This document shows positions 17,095 through 26,008 of a DNA stretch of 64,000 nt, piece by piece (positions within the stretch are counted from its first letter, which is position 1; each line of letters begins with the position of its first letter). The notes beneath the pieces are model-generated. The model saw only the letters and a program-made list of their open reading frames with translations, was not told the origin of the DNA and did not search any database. The stretch comes from PALSA-894 sp963757565 (GTDB lineage: Bacteria; Pseudomonadota; Alphaproteobacteria; Rhizobiales; Xanthobacteraceae): contig CAVWSB010000002.1 in NCBI GenBank assembly GCA_963757565.1, forward strand, positions 248,001 through 312,000. Direction: 5' to 3'. Both the position numbers and the translations under genes were made by a program.

Positions 17095-18138
17095 ATGTTC
17101 AAGGAGCGCGTATTTTCGGGCGTCCAGCCGACCGGCAACCTGCATCTCGGCAACTATCTCGGCGCCATCGTGAATTTCGTCGCGCTGCAGGAGCGCTACG
17201 ACTGCATCTACTGCGTCGTCGACATGCACGCCATCACGGTGCCTATCAATGTGTGGGGCGGACCGGAGGAATTGCGCCGCAACACGCGCGAGGTGACGGC
17301 GGCGTTCATCGCGTCCGGCATCGATCCGAAGAAGCACATCGTGTTCAACCAGAGCCAGGTGGCGCAGCACGCCGAACTGACCTGGGTGTTCAACTGCGTC
17401 GCCCGGCTCGGCTGGCTCAATCGCATGACCCAGTTCAAGGAGAAGGCCGGCAAGGACCGCGAGAACGCCTCGATCGGGCTTTACGATTATCCCGTACTGA
17501 TGGCCTCCGACATCCTGGTCTATCGCGCCACGCATGTGCCGGTCGGCGAGGATCAGAAGCAGCACCTGGAACTGACCCGCGATATCGCGCAGAAATTCAA
17601 CAACGAATTTTCCGAATCGATCCGCGCGCGAGGATTTGGCGAGGCTTACTTCCCGCTCACCGAGCCGATCATCCAGGGTCCGGCGACGCGCGTGATGTCG
17701 CTGCGCGACGGTACGAAAAAGATGTCCAAGTCGGACGCGTCGGACAACTCGCGCATCAACCTGACCGACGATGCCGATACGATCGCGCAGAAAATCCGCC
17801 GCGCGAAAACCGATCCCGAGCCGCTGCCGAGTGAAGAGGCGGGGCTTGAGCCGCGTCCCGAGGCCGACAATCTGGTCGGCATCTTTGCGGCGCTAGCCGG
17901 CAGGCCGAAGTCGGAGGTGCTGAAGGACTTCGGCGGTGGCCAGTTCTCCACCTTCAAGACCGCGCTTGCGGATTTGTCGGTCGCCAAGCTCGCTCCGATC
18001 GCTGCCGAGATGAAGCGGCTGACGCAGGATGCGGCTTACATCGACGGCGTGCTCGCAGGCGGCGCCGAGCGCGCCGAGGTGATCGCGGCCGAGACCATGA
18101 ACGCCGTCAAGGATATCGTGGGCTTCGTGCGGCGCTAG
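17095..18138 (+). CDS. trpS: Tryptophanyl-tRNA synthetase
   Basis: 347 residues, normal for a bacterial class Ic TrpRS. The HIGH-type signature is PTGNLHLGNYLG (12-23), and the KMSKS loop is exact (KKMSKSDAS). Tryptophan-site features such as DMHAITV and a D-x-Q-like VGEDQKQHLELTRDIA are also present. It charges tRNA-Trp in the cytosol. It leads a long plus-strand run; uspA follows after 108 bp. In many rhizobia murJ precedes trpS, but here the upstream neighbour is a divergent PfkB kinase. Confidence 0.97.
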   Translation: MFKERVFSGVQPTGNLHLGNYLGAIVNFVALQERYDCIYCVVDMHAITVPINVWGGPEELRRNTREVTAAFIASGIDPKKHIVFNQSQVAQHAELTWVFNCVARLGWLNRMTQFKEKAGKDRENASIGLYDYPVLMASDILVYRATHVPVGEDQKQHLELTRDIAQKFNNEFSESIRARGFGEAYFPLTEPIIQGPATRVMSLRDGTKKMSKSDASDNSRINLTDDADTIAQKIRRAKTDPEPLPSEEAGLEPRPEADNLVGIFAALAGRPKSEVLKDFGGGQFSTFKTALADLSVAKLAPIAAEMKRLTQDAAYIDGVLAGGAERAEVIAAETMNAVKDIVGFVRR

Positions 18139-18246
18139 GCGTCGGTGTGATGCGATTTCGAGCATAGGCAGTGCTTGTCGCCGGCGGCGGTGCCGTGCGA
18201 GCATGATCGTTGCGACGGCAAAGGTCGGAAAGCCTGGGGATATCCG

Positions 18247-18750
18247 ATGAGCCTTAAGCGCCGCAGCTACGAGGCGGGGCACAAGCCCAAATACCTCGTC
18301 GTGATCGATGATTCCTCCGAATGTGACCGCGCGGTCTATTACGCGAGCCGCCGCGCAGCGCGCACGGGTGCGAGCGTCGTGATGCTGCTGGTGATCGAGC
18401 CGCACGACCGGCATCAGCAATGGCTCGGCGTCGCCGACATCATGAAGGCCGAGGCGCATGAGGCTGCCGACCAGAAGCTCGACGCGTTCGCGGCGCGCGC
18501 CAATGGCGTTGCCGGCATCACGCCGGAGCGCGTGATCCGCGACGGCGACACCTCCGAGCAGATCCTGAAACTGATCGACGAGGACGAGGACATCGCCACG
18601 CTGGTGCTGGCTGCCGGGACCGGCAAGGACGGCCCCGGACCATTGGTGGCGGGACTGGGCAAGGCGGCGGGCGAATATCCGATTCCCGGTCGCGATCGTG
18701 CCCGCGCATCTGGGCGACGAGGATCTGGACGCGTTGTCCTAGCGCTTTGA
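18247..18750 (+). CDS. Universal stress protein (UspA family) with a frameshifted C-terminus
   Basis: The ATG at 18247 has GGGG upstream (gggatatccg). The N-terminal part is a UspA domain: YLVVIDDSSECDRAVYYASR, a linker, then EQILKLIDEDEDIATLVLAAGTGKDGPGPLV, where the Gly-rich end matches the ATP-binding G-x2-G-x9-G(S/T) region. After EYPIP the frame turns into an Arg-rich tail and stops at 18750. Removing one C from the CCC at 18685-18687 gives VAIVPAHLGDEDLDALS and a TAG at 18742, the expected ending. This is most likely a base-call error. Between trpS and nfuA, as in related genomes. Confidence 0.85.
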   Translation: MSLKRRSYEAGHKPKYLVVIDDSSECDRAVYYASRRAARTGASVVMLLVIEPHDRHQQWLGVADIMKAEAHEAADQKLDAFAARANGVAGITPERVIRDGDTSEQILKLIDEDEDIATLVLAAGTGKDGPGPLVAGLGKAAGEYPIPGRDRARASGRRGSGRVVLAL

Positions 18751-18822
18751 AGCGATTGACCTTGCGGGTCCAAAGGACCATCTAGTGGGCATGCAGCGCC
18801 TCAAGGCGCACGGAGACGCCCG

Positions 18823-19383
18823 ATGTTCATCCAGACCGAAGCCACGCCCAATCCCGCGACCCTCAAGTTCCTGCCCGGCCGCACCGTGCTCGGCGCCGGC
18901 ACGCTCGAGATGCGCGACAAGTCAGAGGCGGTGAAGTCGCCGCTGGCGGAGCGGCTGTTCGACATCAATGGCGTCGGCGGCGTGTTTCTCGGCTCCGATT
19001 TCATCACCGTGACCAAGACGGACTCCGAATGGCCGCAGCTTAAGCCGGCGATCCTCGGCGTCATCATGGAGCATTTCATGTCCGGCGCGCCGGTTGTAGC
19101 GGAGGGCACGGACAGCGAGGCGAGCGAGGCCGGCGAATTCTTCGAACCGGGCGATGCCGACACGGTCGCGACGATTAAGGAATTGATCGAGACGCGCGTG
19201 CGTCCTGCGGTCGCCAATGACGGCGGTGACATCACCTTCCGCGGATACAAGGAAGGCGTTGTCTATCTCGCCATGAAGGGCTCCTGCTCGGGCTGCCCAT
19301 CCTCGACGGCGACGCTCAAGCACGGCATCCAGAATTTGCTACGCCACTTCGTGCCGGACGTCACCGAGGTCCGGCCGATCTAG
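18823..19383 (+). CDS. NfuA/Nfu-type iron-sulfur scaffold protein
   Basis: 186 residues. The N-terminal Nfu_N domain (MFIQTEATPNPATLKFLPG) is followed by the NifU C-terminal domain with the cluster-binding CxxC at Cys155 and Cys158 (KGSCSGCPSSTATLKHGI). The protein transfers Fe-S clusters to target apoproteins in the cytosol. This two-domain form is the alphaproteobacterial and mitochondrial Nfu1 type. It lies between uspA and tsaB in a string that also holds a Fur-family regulator and MiaB, itself an Fe-S enzyme. Confidence 0.94.
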   Translation: MFIQTEATPNPATLKFLPGRTVLGAGTLEMRDKSEAVKSPLAERLFDINGVGGVFLGSDFITVTKTDSEWPQLKPAILGVIMEHFMSGAPVVAEGTDSEASEAGEFFEPGDADTVATIKELIETRVRPAVANDGGDITFRGYKEGVVYLAMKGSCSGCPSSTATLKHGIQNLLRHFVPDVTEVRPI

Positions 19384-19426
19384 CGCGCCGCACAGCGTCG
19401 CTGGCGCCTGAGGGGCGGCGTCATCC

Positions 19427-20107
19427 ATGCGCGTTCTTGCCATCGACACGGCGCTCGGCGCCTGCGCTTCCGCCGTGCTGGACTCGCAGCGTGGCGTGGT
19501 GCTTGCCAGTGAATCGCTCGACATGCAGCGCGGCCACGCCGAGGCCGTGATGCCGCTGATCGCGCGCGTGATGGACGCGGCGCGCTGCGAGTTCTCCGAT
19601 CTGGACCGCATTGCGGTGACCGTCGGTCCCGGCAGCTTCACCGGACTGCGCGTCGGCATTTCGGCGGCACGCGGCCTCGCGCTCGCGGCCGGCAAGCCCG
19701 CGGTCGGGCTCTCGACCTTGTCCGCGCTGGCCGCGCCGCACGTTGCGGCGCGATCCGACCACGCGATCATCGCGGCGGTCGATGCGCGCAACGATTACGT
19801 CTACTTCCATGTGTTCGCGCCGAACGGCGCCACCATCGTGTCGCCGCGGCTTGATCGCGTGCGCTCCGCGGTGCGTTCGGTGCCGGTCGGTCCGACCGTG
19901 ATCACCGGTTCGGCCGCCAACCTCGTCGCCACGCACTGGCCGAGCGCGTCGCCCGCGCCGCGGGTCGACGCGCGCGACGCACCGGACATCGGCTGGGTCG
20001 CGCGCCTCGGCGCGGCCGCGCAGGACGAGGGCACGCCGCCGAAGCCGCTTTATCTGCGCAGTCCCGACGCCCGTCCGCAGGAAGGCGCCCGGCTGCCGCA
20101 CCGATGA
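19427..20107 (+). CDS. tsaB: TsaB, t6A tRNA-modification subunit
   Basis: 226 residues. The ASKHA-fold protein that scaffolds TsaD in threonylcarbamoyl transfer to A37 of tRNA. The N-terminal LAIDTALGACASAV and VGPGSFTGLRVGISAARGLALA are diagnostic. The ATG at 19427 follows a run without a strong SD. The stop overlaps the rimI start (ATGA), so the two are coupled. Its partner TsaE is encoded at the left end of the window on the other strand. Confidence 0.95.
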   Translation: MRVLAIDTALGACASAVLDSQRGVVLASESLDMQRGHAEAVMPLIARVMDAARCEFSDLDRIAVTVGPGSFTGLRVGISAARGLALAAGKPAVGLSTLSALAAPHVAARSDHAIIAAVDARNDYVYFHVFAPNGATIVSPRLDRVRSAVRSVPVGPTVITGSAANLVATHWPSASPAPRVDARDAPDIGWVARLGAAAQDEGTPPKPLYLRSPDARPQEGARLPHR

Positions 20108-20577
20108 TCGGCTGGATCGCCCGGCTGTTCGGCCGCGCCGAGCCGGTTCTCGCGCCTGCAGCGCCACGCGATGCGGCCTCGCTCGCCGTGCTGCACGCGG
20201 CCTCGTTCAACCGCGGCTGGAGCGAACACGAATTCGAGCAATTGCTCACCGACCGCGCCGTGGTTGCCGATCGTGCGGCGAGCGGACGCCGCAACGTCGC
20301 GTTCATCGTTTCGCGCCGCGCGGCCGACGAAGCGGAGATTCTCTCCGTCGCGGTCATGCGGGCCTGGCAGGGACGGGGACTGGCGCGCCGACTTCTCGAC
20401 CTGCATCTGCGCCGCCTTGCTGGACTTGGGCTGCGCGCGGTTTTTCTCGAGGTGGACGAAGCGAACACGCCGGCGCGCCGGCTCTACACGCGCGCGGGAT
20501 TTCGCGAGGTCGGTCAACGGCCGGGCTATTACGCGGGCGGGAAGGGCGCGCTGGTGCTGCGCCGGGACCTTGTGTAA
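20104..20577 (+). CDS. rimI: RimI-type GNAT N-acetyltransferase
   Basis: 157 residues. A GNAT fold with the acetyl-CoA loop MRAWQGRGLARRLLDLHL (Q/RxxGxG/A) and the late beta-alpha segment LEVDEANTPARRLYTRAGFREVGQRPGYY typical of RimI, the acetyltransferase of ribosomal protein S18 Ala1. It overlaps tsaB by 4 bp, and tsaB-rimI is one of the most conserved pairs in bacteria. The catalytic tyrosine sits in the PGYY segment. Strict target specificity cannot be proved from sequence. Confidence 0.92.
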   Translation: MIGWIARLFGRAEPVLAPAAPRDAASLAVLHAASFNRGWSEHEFEQLLTDRAVVADRAASGRRNVAFIVSRRAADEAEILSVAVMRAWQGRGLARRLLDLHLRRLAGLGLRAVFLEVDEANTPARRLYTRAGFREVGQRPGYYAGGKGALVLRRDLV

Positions 20578-20610
20578 GACCGGGCGCCGGGCGATCGACG
20601 GGCCAGGACC

Positions 20611-21045
20611 GTGAACGAAGGCAAGCCGAATTTCATCGAAGCACAGTGCGCCGCCAAGGGCATGCGCATGACCGAGCAGCGCCGCGTGATCGCGCGCGTG
20701 CTGGCGGATTCGGCGGATCATCCGGACGTCGAGGAGCTTTACCGGCGCTGCGCCAAGATCGACGAGCACATCTCGATCTCGACCGTCTACCGCACCGTCA
20801 AGCTGTTCGAGGATTCAGGCATCATCACCCGCCACGATTTCCGCGAAGGCCGCGCGCGTTACGAGCATGTGACCGAGGCGCATCACGATCACCTGATCAA
20901 TCTGCGCTCCGGTGAAGTGATCGAATTCCAGTCCGAAGAGATCGAGCGCCTGCAGGCCGAAGTCGCACGCAAGCTCGGCTACAAACTGGTGGACCACCGG
21001 CTCGAGCTTTATGCGGTTCCGCTGGACGACGACAAGAAGCGCTGA
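20611..21045 (+). CDS. Fur-family metalloregulator (Fur/Mur)
   Basis: 144 residues, starting with GTG at 20611. A Fur-type winged helix (RMTEQRRVIARVLADSADHPDVEELYRRC, ISTVYRTVKLFEDSGII) and the dimer/metal domain with HDF, HHDHLIN and EFQSEEIERLQ. No cysteine pair for structural zinc is visible near the C-terminus, as in the rhizobial proteins. In rhizobia the Fur homologue at this location (next to rimI and plsC/miaB) usually acts as a manganese-responsive Mur that represses Mn uptake; that is context-based inference. Its TGA overlaps the plsC ATG (TGATG). Confidence 0.9.
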   Translation: MNEGKPNFIEAQCAAKGMRMTEQRRVIARVLADSADHPDVEELYRRCAKIDEHISISTVYRTVKLFEDSGIITRHDFREGRARYEHVTEAHHDHLINLRSGEVIEFQSEEIERLQAEVARKLGYKLVDHRLELYAVPLDDDKKR

Positions 21046-21837
21046 TGCTGCGTCTGGCCGTCGTCCTGTTGGTTTTTGCGCTCGTCACGCTGCCGCTGAT
21101 GCCGCTGCAATGGGCCGCGGTCGCGCTCAAGCGTCCGCTGCGGCGGCGCATTCCGGTCGCTCTACCATCGCTTCGTCTGCCGGCTGCTCGGCGTGCGACT
21201 GCACATGACCGGCGCGCCGGCCGACAAGCGCCCGCTGCTGATCGTCGCCAATCATTCCTCCTGGCTCGACATCACGATCATCACGTCGCTCGCGCCGGTG
21301 GTGTTCGTGGCGAAAAGTGAAATCGCGCGCTGGCCGTTCTTCGGCCTGCTCGCCAGGCTCCAGCGCACCGTGTTCGTCGAGCGCGACCGACGTCAGAAAA
21401 CCGGCGAGGTGAACGCGCAGATCGCGCAGCGTCTCGCCGAGGGCGATCCGGTGCTGCTGTTCGGCGAGGGTACGGCCGGGGATGGCAACCGCGTGCTCCC
21501 GTTTCGCACCGCGCTGATCGGGGCGGCGCGCGATGCGATTGCCGCGGCGGGCCACGCGCAGGTGTGGATCCAGCCGCTCTCCATTGCCTATGTGAGCCAG
21601 CAGGGAGTTGCCCTCGGGCGGCACCTTCGGCCGCGCGCCGCCTGGTACGGCAAAATGAGATTGACCGCGCACATCGGCGCGATCGTCCGCAGCGGTGCGA
21701 TGGACGTGTCGGTGACGTGGGGCGAGCCGATCCCCTATGACGGGGCGGCCGACCGTAAGGTGTTGGCCCGCCAACTCGAATCGGCGGTCCGGAGCGCCAC
21801 GGTGATGGCCTTGCACGGCAAGCCGGCAGCCGCCTGA
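21045..21837 (+). CDS. plsC: 1-acyl-sn-glycerol-3-phosphate acyltransferase (PlsC), split by a +1 frameshift
   Basis: The N-terminal membrane helix (LRLAVVLLVFALVTLPLMP) starts at the ATG at 21045. After RRRIPV the frame changes: the rest of the enzyme (LYHRFVCRLLGVRLHM ...) reads one base later, from about 21160. The acyltransferase motifs follow in order: NHSSWLD (the HX4D catalytic motif), FFGLLARL, FVERD and LLFGEGTAGDGNRVLPFRTAL (EGT motif). The joined product is about 263 residues, normal for this family that makes phosphatidic acid at the inner membrane. One surplus base near CCGGTCG at 21153-21159 explains the split. Overlaps the fur/mur stop. Confidence 0.85.
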
Positions 21838-21949
21838 GCGCCGGCGTTTCAATTGGCCCGAAAAGGCGCTAAGACGGATGCCTCCGGCGGCGCCGGTTCG
21901 TTCAATTTGTTAGCATCTGGAATAGGTTAGCGGGGCCAGGCCCCACCGC

Positions 21950-23350
21950 ATGACGCGCAAGCTCTACGTCAAGTCTTACGGTTGCCAGATGAACGCCTAC
22001 GATTCCAGTCGTATGGCGGACCTGCTGGCGCCCGAAGGCTACGTCGAGACGGCCGCGCCAGACGATGCCGACCTTATTATTCTCAACACCTGCCACATCC
22101 GCGAGAAGGCTGCCGAAAAGGTCTATTCGGAGCTCGGCCGGGTGCGCGTGCTCAAGCAGGAGGCCGCGCAGCAGGGACGCCACGTCACCGTGGCGGTCGC
22201 GGGCTGCGTCGCGCAGGCAGAGGGGCAGGAGATCATCCGTCGCGCGCCGGTGGTCGATCTCGTGGTCGGGCCGCAGAGCTACCACCGCCTGCCCGATATG
22301 CTCGCGCGCGGCGAACGTCTGCGACACGGCATCGTGGAGACCGAGTTTCCCGTCGAGGACAAGTTCGACCATCTTCCGGCGCCGAGCATCGCAAAGACGA
22401 AATCCCGCGGCGTGACTGCTTTCGTCACCGTGCAGGAGGGCTGCGACAAGTTCTGCACCTTCTGCGTCGTACCCTATACGCGCGGCGCGGAAGTCTCGCG
22501 CCCGGTCGAGAAGATCCTCGCAGAAGTGGCGAACCTCGCTGCCGGAGGCGTGCGCGAGGTCACGTTGATCGGCCAGAACGTCAACGCCTATCACGGCGAG
22601 GATCGCGGCCGCGCCGTCACGCTCGGACACCTTCTGCGCCGCGTCGCCGACATCCCCGGCATCGCACGGCTGCGATACACGACGAGCCATCCGGGCGACG
22701 TGGACGACGACCTGATCGCCGTACACCGCGAGTTGCCGCAGCTTAGCCCCCAGCTTCACCTGCCGGTCCAGTCCGGCTCGGACCGCATTCTCGATGCGAT
22801 GAACCGCCGCCACACCCGCGCGGAGTACCTGCGGACGATCGAGAGGCTGCGCGCGGCGCGGAACGATCTCGCGCTCACCTCGGATTTCATCGTCGGCTTT
22901 CCTGGCGAGACCGAGGACGATTTCGCCGACACGATGCGGCTCGTCGACGATGTCGGCTTTTCGACCGCCTTCTCGTTCAAGTATTCGCCGCGTCCGGGTA
23001 CGCCCGGCGCCAACATGCGCGATCAGGTCGCCGAGGACGTGAAGTCCGAGCGCCTCGCGCGCCTGCAGGCCGCGATTAATCGCAACGCTACGGCGTTCAA
23101 CGCGCGCTGCCGCGGGCTCACCCTCGACGTACTGATGGAAAAGACCGGCCGCCTCCCTGGCCAGATCACCGGCCGCTCGCCATATCTCCAACCGGTGCAG
23201 GTCATGGCGCCGTCGCATCTGATCGGCACCATGGTGCCGGTCACCATCACGGATCTTGGAACCAACAGCCTGTTCGGTGTGCTCGCGGACGACCCACGAA
23301 TTGGGCCAAACTCCGCCAGCGCGCCATCACTCGCAACGCTTGGAGCCTGA
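21950..23350 (+). CDS. miaB: MiaB, tRNA-2-methylthio-N6-dimethylallyladenosine synthase
   Basis: 466 residues. A radical-SAM methylthiotransferase that adds the ms2 group to i6A37. The N-terminal cluster ligands are Cys12, Cys48 and Cys86 (YGCQMN, NTCHIREKA, AGCVAQ), and the radical-SAM motif CDKFCTFC gives Cys165, 169 and 172. A TRAM domain closes the protein (DVLMEKTG ... YLQPVQVM). The start is the ATG at 21950. Just upstream, GGGGCC-a-GGCCCC can fold tightly and may mask the ribosome-binding site. It precedes phoH by only a few bases, as in many alphaproteobacteria. Confidence 0.96.
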   Translation: MTRKLYVKSYGCQMNAYDSSRMADLLAPEGYVETAAPDDADLIILNTCHIREKAAEKVYSELGRVRVLKQEAAQQGRHVTVAVAGCVAQAEGQEIIRRAPVVDLVVGPQSYHRLPDMLARGERLRHGIVETEFPVEDKFDHLPAPSIAKTKSRGVTAFVTVQEGCDKFCTFCVVPYTRGAEVSRPVEKILAEVANLAAGGVREVTLIGQNVNAYHGEDRGRAVTLGHLLRRVADIPGIARLRYTTSHPGDVDDDLIAVHRELPQLSPQLHLPVQSGSDRILDAMNRRHTRAEYLRTIERLRAARNDLALTSDFIVGFPGETEDDFADTMRLVDDVGFSTAFSFKYSPRPGTPGANMRDQVAEDVKSERLARLQAAINRNATAFNARCRGLTLDVLMEKTGRLPGQITGRSPYLQPVQVMAPSHLIGTMVPVTITDLGTNSLFGVLADDPRIGPNSASAPSLATLGA

Positions 23351-23354
23351 GGCA

Positions 23355-24395
23355 TTGCGCAATCTGCCGACTGACAATGGGATCGTTCCTGCCGCCGCCG
23401 AGGCGAACGATACCGCGATGACGCAAGCCGTGCTCACTTTCGACGACAACCGCCGCGCCTCGATGCTGTTCGGCCAGTACGGCCAGAACCTCGCGCTGAT
23501 CGAGCGCCGCCTCGGCGTGGTGGCGGACTCGCGCGGCAATCAGGTCACCATCGAGGGCTCGCGCGACGCCTGCGAGCGGGCCCGCCGCGTACTCGAGGGC
23601 TTGTATGAACAGATCAGGCGCGGCCACGATCTCAGCCAGGGCGATGTCGAAGGCGCGATCCGTCTTGCGATCGCGCAGGGCTCGCTGTTCGACTTCGACC
23701 CCGCGACCTCGCGGCCGGCCTTCGAGGAAATCAATCTGCGCAAGCGACCGGTGCGTGCCCGCACCTCGGGTCAGGACGCCTACATGCGGGCGCTCAAGCG
23801 CTACGAACTGGTGTTCGGCGTCGGCCCCGCCGGGACCGGCAAGACCTGGCTTGCGGTCGCGCACGCGGTCGCGCTCTTCGAGCGCAAGGAAGTCGACCGC
23901 ATCGTGGTGACGCGCCCGGCCGTGGAGGCAGGCGAGCGGCTCGGCTTCCTGCCCGGCGACATGCGCGAGAAGATCGATCCCTATTTGCGCCCGGTGCTCG
24001 ATGCGCTCGGCGACCTCATGGACGCGCGCATTGTCGAGCGCGCAATGCAAAGCGGCGAGATCGAGATCGCGCCGCTCGCCTTCATGCGCGGACGCACGCT
24101 TTCGAACGCCGTCGTGATCCTCGACGAGGCGCAGAACACCACCTCGATGCAGATGAAAATGTTTCTCACGCGGCTCGGCGAGAACAGCCGCATGATCGTG
24201 AACGGCGATCCGAGCCAGACCGATTTGCCCTCGGGCCAGATTTCCGGCTTGTCGGAAGCGATCCGCCTGCTCGCCGATGTCGAGGGTATCGGCCACGTCG
24301 TGTTCACGAGCGAAGATGTGGTGCGCCACGAACTCGTCGCGCGAATCGTGCGGGCTTATGACGACGCTTCGGCCAAGCGCGGGGCCGGACAATGA
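23355..24395 (+). CDS. phoH: PhoH-like ATPase
   Basis: 346 residues from a TTG at 23355, which has GGAG 9 bp upstream and lies 4 bp after the miaB stop; the first in-frame ATG is at 23418 (325 residues) but lacks a clear SD, so the start is uncertain. The family core is clear: FGQYGQNLALIERRLGV (KH-like N-domain), Walker A GPAGTGKTWLA, RPAVEAGERLGFLPGDMREKIDPYLRP, and Walker B ILDEAQNTT. PhoH/YbeZ partners with YbeY in rRNA processing. It overlaps ybeY by 4 bp (ATGA). Confidence 0.92.
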   Translation: MRNLPTDNGIVPAAAEANDTAMTQAVLTFDDNRRASMLFGQYGQNLALIERRLGVVADSRGNQVTIEGSRDACERARRVLEGLYEQIRRGHDLSQGDVEGAIRLAIAQGSLFDFDPATSRPAFEEINLRKRPVRARTSGQDAYMRALKRYELVFGVGPAGTGKTWLAVAHAVALFERKEVDRIVVTRPAVEAGERLGFLPGDMREKIDPYLRPVLDALGDLMDARIVERAMQSGEIEIAPLAFMRGRTLSNAVVILDEAQNTTSMQMKMFLTRLGENSRMIVNGDPSQTDLPSGQISGLSEAIRLLADVEGIGHVVFTSEDVVRHELVARIVRAYDDASAKRGAGQ

Positions 24396-24913
24396 GCGTC
24401 GAGATCGAGCCTGCTCCCTTGATCGACGTGATCGCCGAGGTGCCGGCGTGGGATGCGTCGCCCGGCGCGGAGGCGACGGTGCGGCGCGCGATCAGCGAAG
24501 CCGCGATCGCGCTCGGTGCCAACTTCAAGGACCGCATGCTCGCCGTGCTCCTCACCGACGACAAGACCATGCGCGGGCTCAACGCGAAATGGCGCAACAT
24601 CGACAAGCCGACCAACGTGCTGTCGTTTCCGCCGGCCGCAAACCAGCAGGCTGGAGCGGTGAAATCGCTCGGCGACATCGCGATTGCCTACGAGACGACC
24701 GCGCACGAAGCGGTCGAGGAAGCCAAGCCCTTCGCGGATCATCTGTCGCATCTGGCGGTGCATGGATTTCTCCATCTGCTCGGCTACGATCACGAGACCG
24801 AATCGCAGGCCGGCGAGATGGAGCGGCTGGAGCGCGTCATCCTGGGGCGCCTCGGCGTGCCGGACCCCTATTCGGCAAGCGAGTCGCTTGTTTCGGCAGA
24901 TATTCGGGGCTGA
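24392..24913 (+). CDS. ybeY: YbeY endoribonuclease (rRNA maturation)
   Basis: 173 residues. The zinc-binding motif HGFLHLLGYDH supplies His124, His128 and His134, as in the UPF0054 family that matures the 3' end of 16S rRNA and takes part in ribosome quality control. The upstream NWRNIDKPTNVLSFP-type segment (KWRNIDKPTNVLSFP) is also conserved. It is translationally coupled to phoH, and corC follows 9 bp later, giving the classic phoH-ybeY-corC-lnt cluster. Confidence 0.96.
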   Translation: MSVEIEPAPLIDVIAEVPAWDASPGAEATVRRAISEAAIALGANFKDRMLAVLLTDDKTMRGLNAKWRNIDKPTNVLSFPPAANQQAGAVKSLGDIAIAYETTAHEAVEEAKPFADHLSHLAVHGFLHLLGYDHETESQAGEMERLERVILGRLGVPDPYSASESLVSADIRG

Positions 24914-24922
24914 TACGTCGCC

Positions 24923-26008
24923 ATGCCGGACACCGATGCGCCAAGTCGTAGCGATTCGATCCAGCCGCAGCGCGTGAACCTGCCTGCCGTGATTCCGCCG
25001 GCTACGCAGCCGCGCGAGGAACGCTGGATCGCGCGCGTCATCCGCGCGCTGTTCAACTGGAAACCCAACACGGCGCGCGCCGATCTCGAAACGGTGCTTG
25101 AGAACGGCGGGGGCGGGGCATCGGGCTTCTCCCTGCAAGAACGCACCATGCTCACCAACATCCTGTCGCTGCGCGGGCGCAGGGTGGATGACGTCATGGT
25201 GCCGCGCGCCGACATCATTTCAGTGCAGCAGGAAATCGCGCTCGGCGAACTGATCAAGGTGTTCGAAGGCGCGGGACATTCGCGCCTCGTCGTCTTCAAC
25301 GACACGCTCGACGATCCGGTTGGCATGGTGCACATCCGCGACGTGATCGGCTACATGGTGCGCCGCGCGCAGCAGGGGGCCGCGAAGAGCAAGCGCAAGA
25401 AGCCGTTTCCAGCGGGTCTCGATCTCAAGACAATCGATCTTTCGGTCTCGCTCAACGAGGCCAAGATCACCCGCGAGATCCTGTTCGTGCCGCCCTCGAT
25501 GCCGGCGCTCGACCTGCTCGCCAAGATGCAGGCGACGCGCATCCACCTGGCGCTGGTGATCGACGAGTACGGCGGCAGCGACGGCATCGTCTCGATGGAG
25601 GACGTGGTCGAGGAGGTTTTTGGCGAAATCGAGGATGAGCACGACGAGGACGAAACGCCGGCGATTGTGCGCCAGCCGGACGGCTCGTTCCTCGCGGACG
25701 CGCGCGCGCATCTGGAAGAGGTCGTGAAGACGGTCGGGCCTGAATTCGATATCGGCGACATCACCGACGAGGTCGACACGCTCGCGGGGTATGTGGTGAC
25801 GCGCGCCGGGCGGCTGCCCTCACGCGGCGAGGTCGTGGCCGGGCCGGGCGACTACGAGATCGAAGTCCTCGATTCCGATCCGCGCCGGCTGAAGAAGCTG
25901 CGCATCACGCATGGCCGCCCCGGACGGCGCGAACGCATTGCGCGGCGGCGCGAAGCGCCAACCATTGTCCCGTCCTCCGAACCGCCCCCCGACAAGGGAT
26001 CGACGTGA
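24923..26008 (+). CDS. corC: CorC/HlyC-type CBS-domain protein
   Basis: 361 residues. Two CBS domains (about 95-160 and 185-245: VMVPRADIISVQ, RLVVFNDTLDDPVGMVHIRD, HLALVIDEYGGSDGIVSMEDVVEE) and a C-terminal transporter-associated domain (SFLADARAHLEEVV ... DEVDTLAGYVV). There is no membrane span, as in E. coli CorC, which is linked to Mg/Co homeostasis. The C-terminus is a basic, Pro-rich tail. It overlaps the lnt GTG start (GTGA). Confidence 0.93.
   Translation: MPDTDAPSRSDSIQPQRVNLPAVIPPATQPREERWIARVIRALFNWKPNTARADLETVLENGGGGASGFSLQERTMLTNILSLRGRRVDDVMVPRADIISVQQEIALGELIKVFEGAGHSRLVVFNDTLDDPVGMVHIRDVIGYMVRRAQQGAAKSKRKKPFPAGLDLKTIDLSVSLNEAKITREILFVPPSMPALDLLAKMQATRIHLALVIDEYGGSDGIVSMEDVVEEVFGEIEDEHDEDETPAIVRQPDGSFLADARAHLEEVVKTVGPEFDIGDITDEVDTLAGYVVTRAGRLPSRGEVVAGPGDYEIEVLDSDPRRLKKLRITHGRPGRRERIARRREAPTIVPSSEPPPDKGST

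Noticed and set aside
16954..17565. N-terminal extension of the PfkB kinase to 17565
   Set aside because: The added 204 residues lie opposite trpS and do not resemble the PfkB family, which begins at the ATG at 16953.
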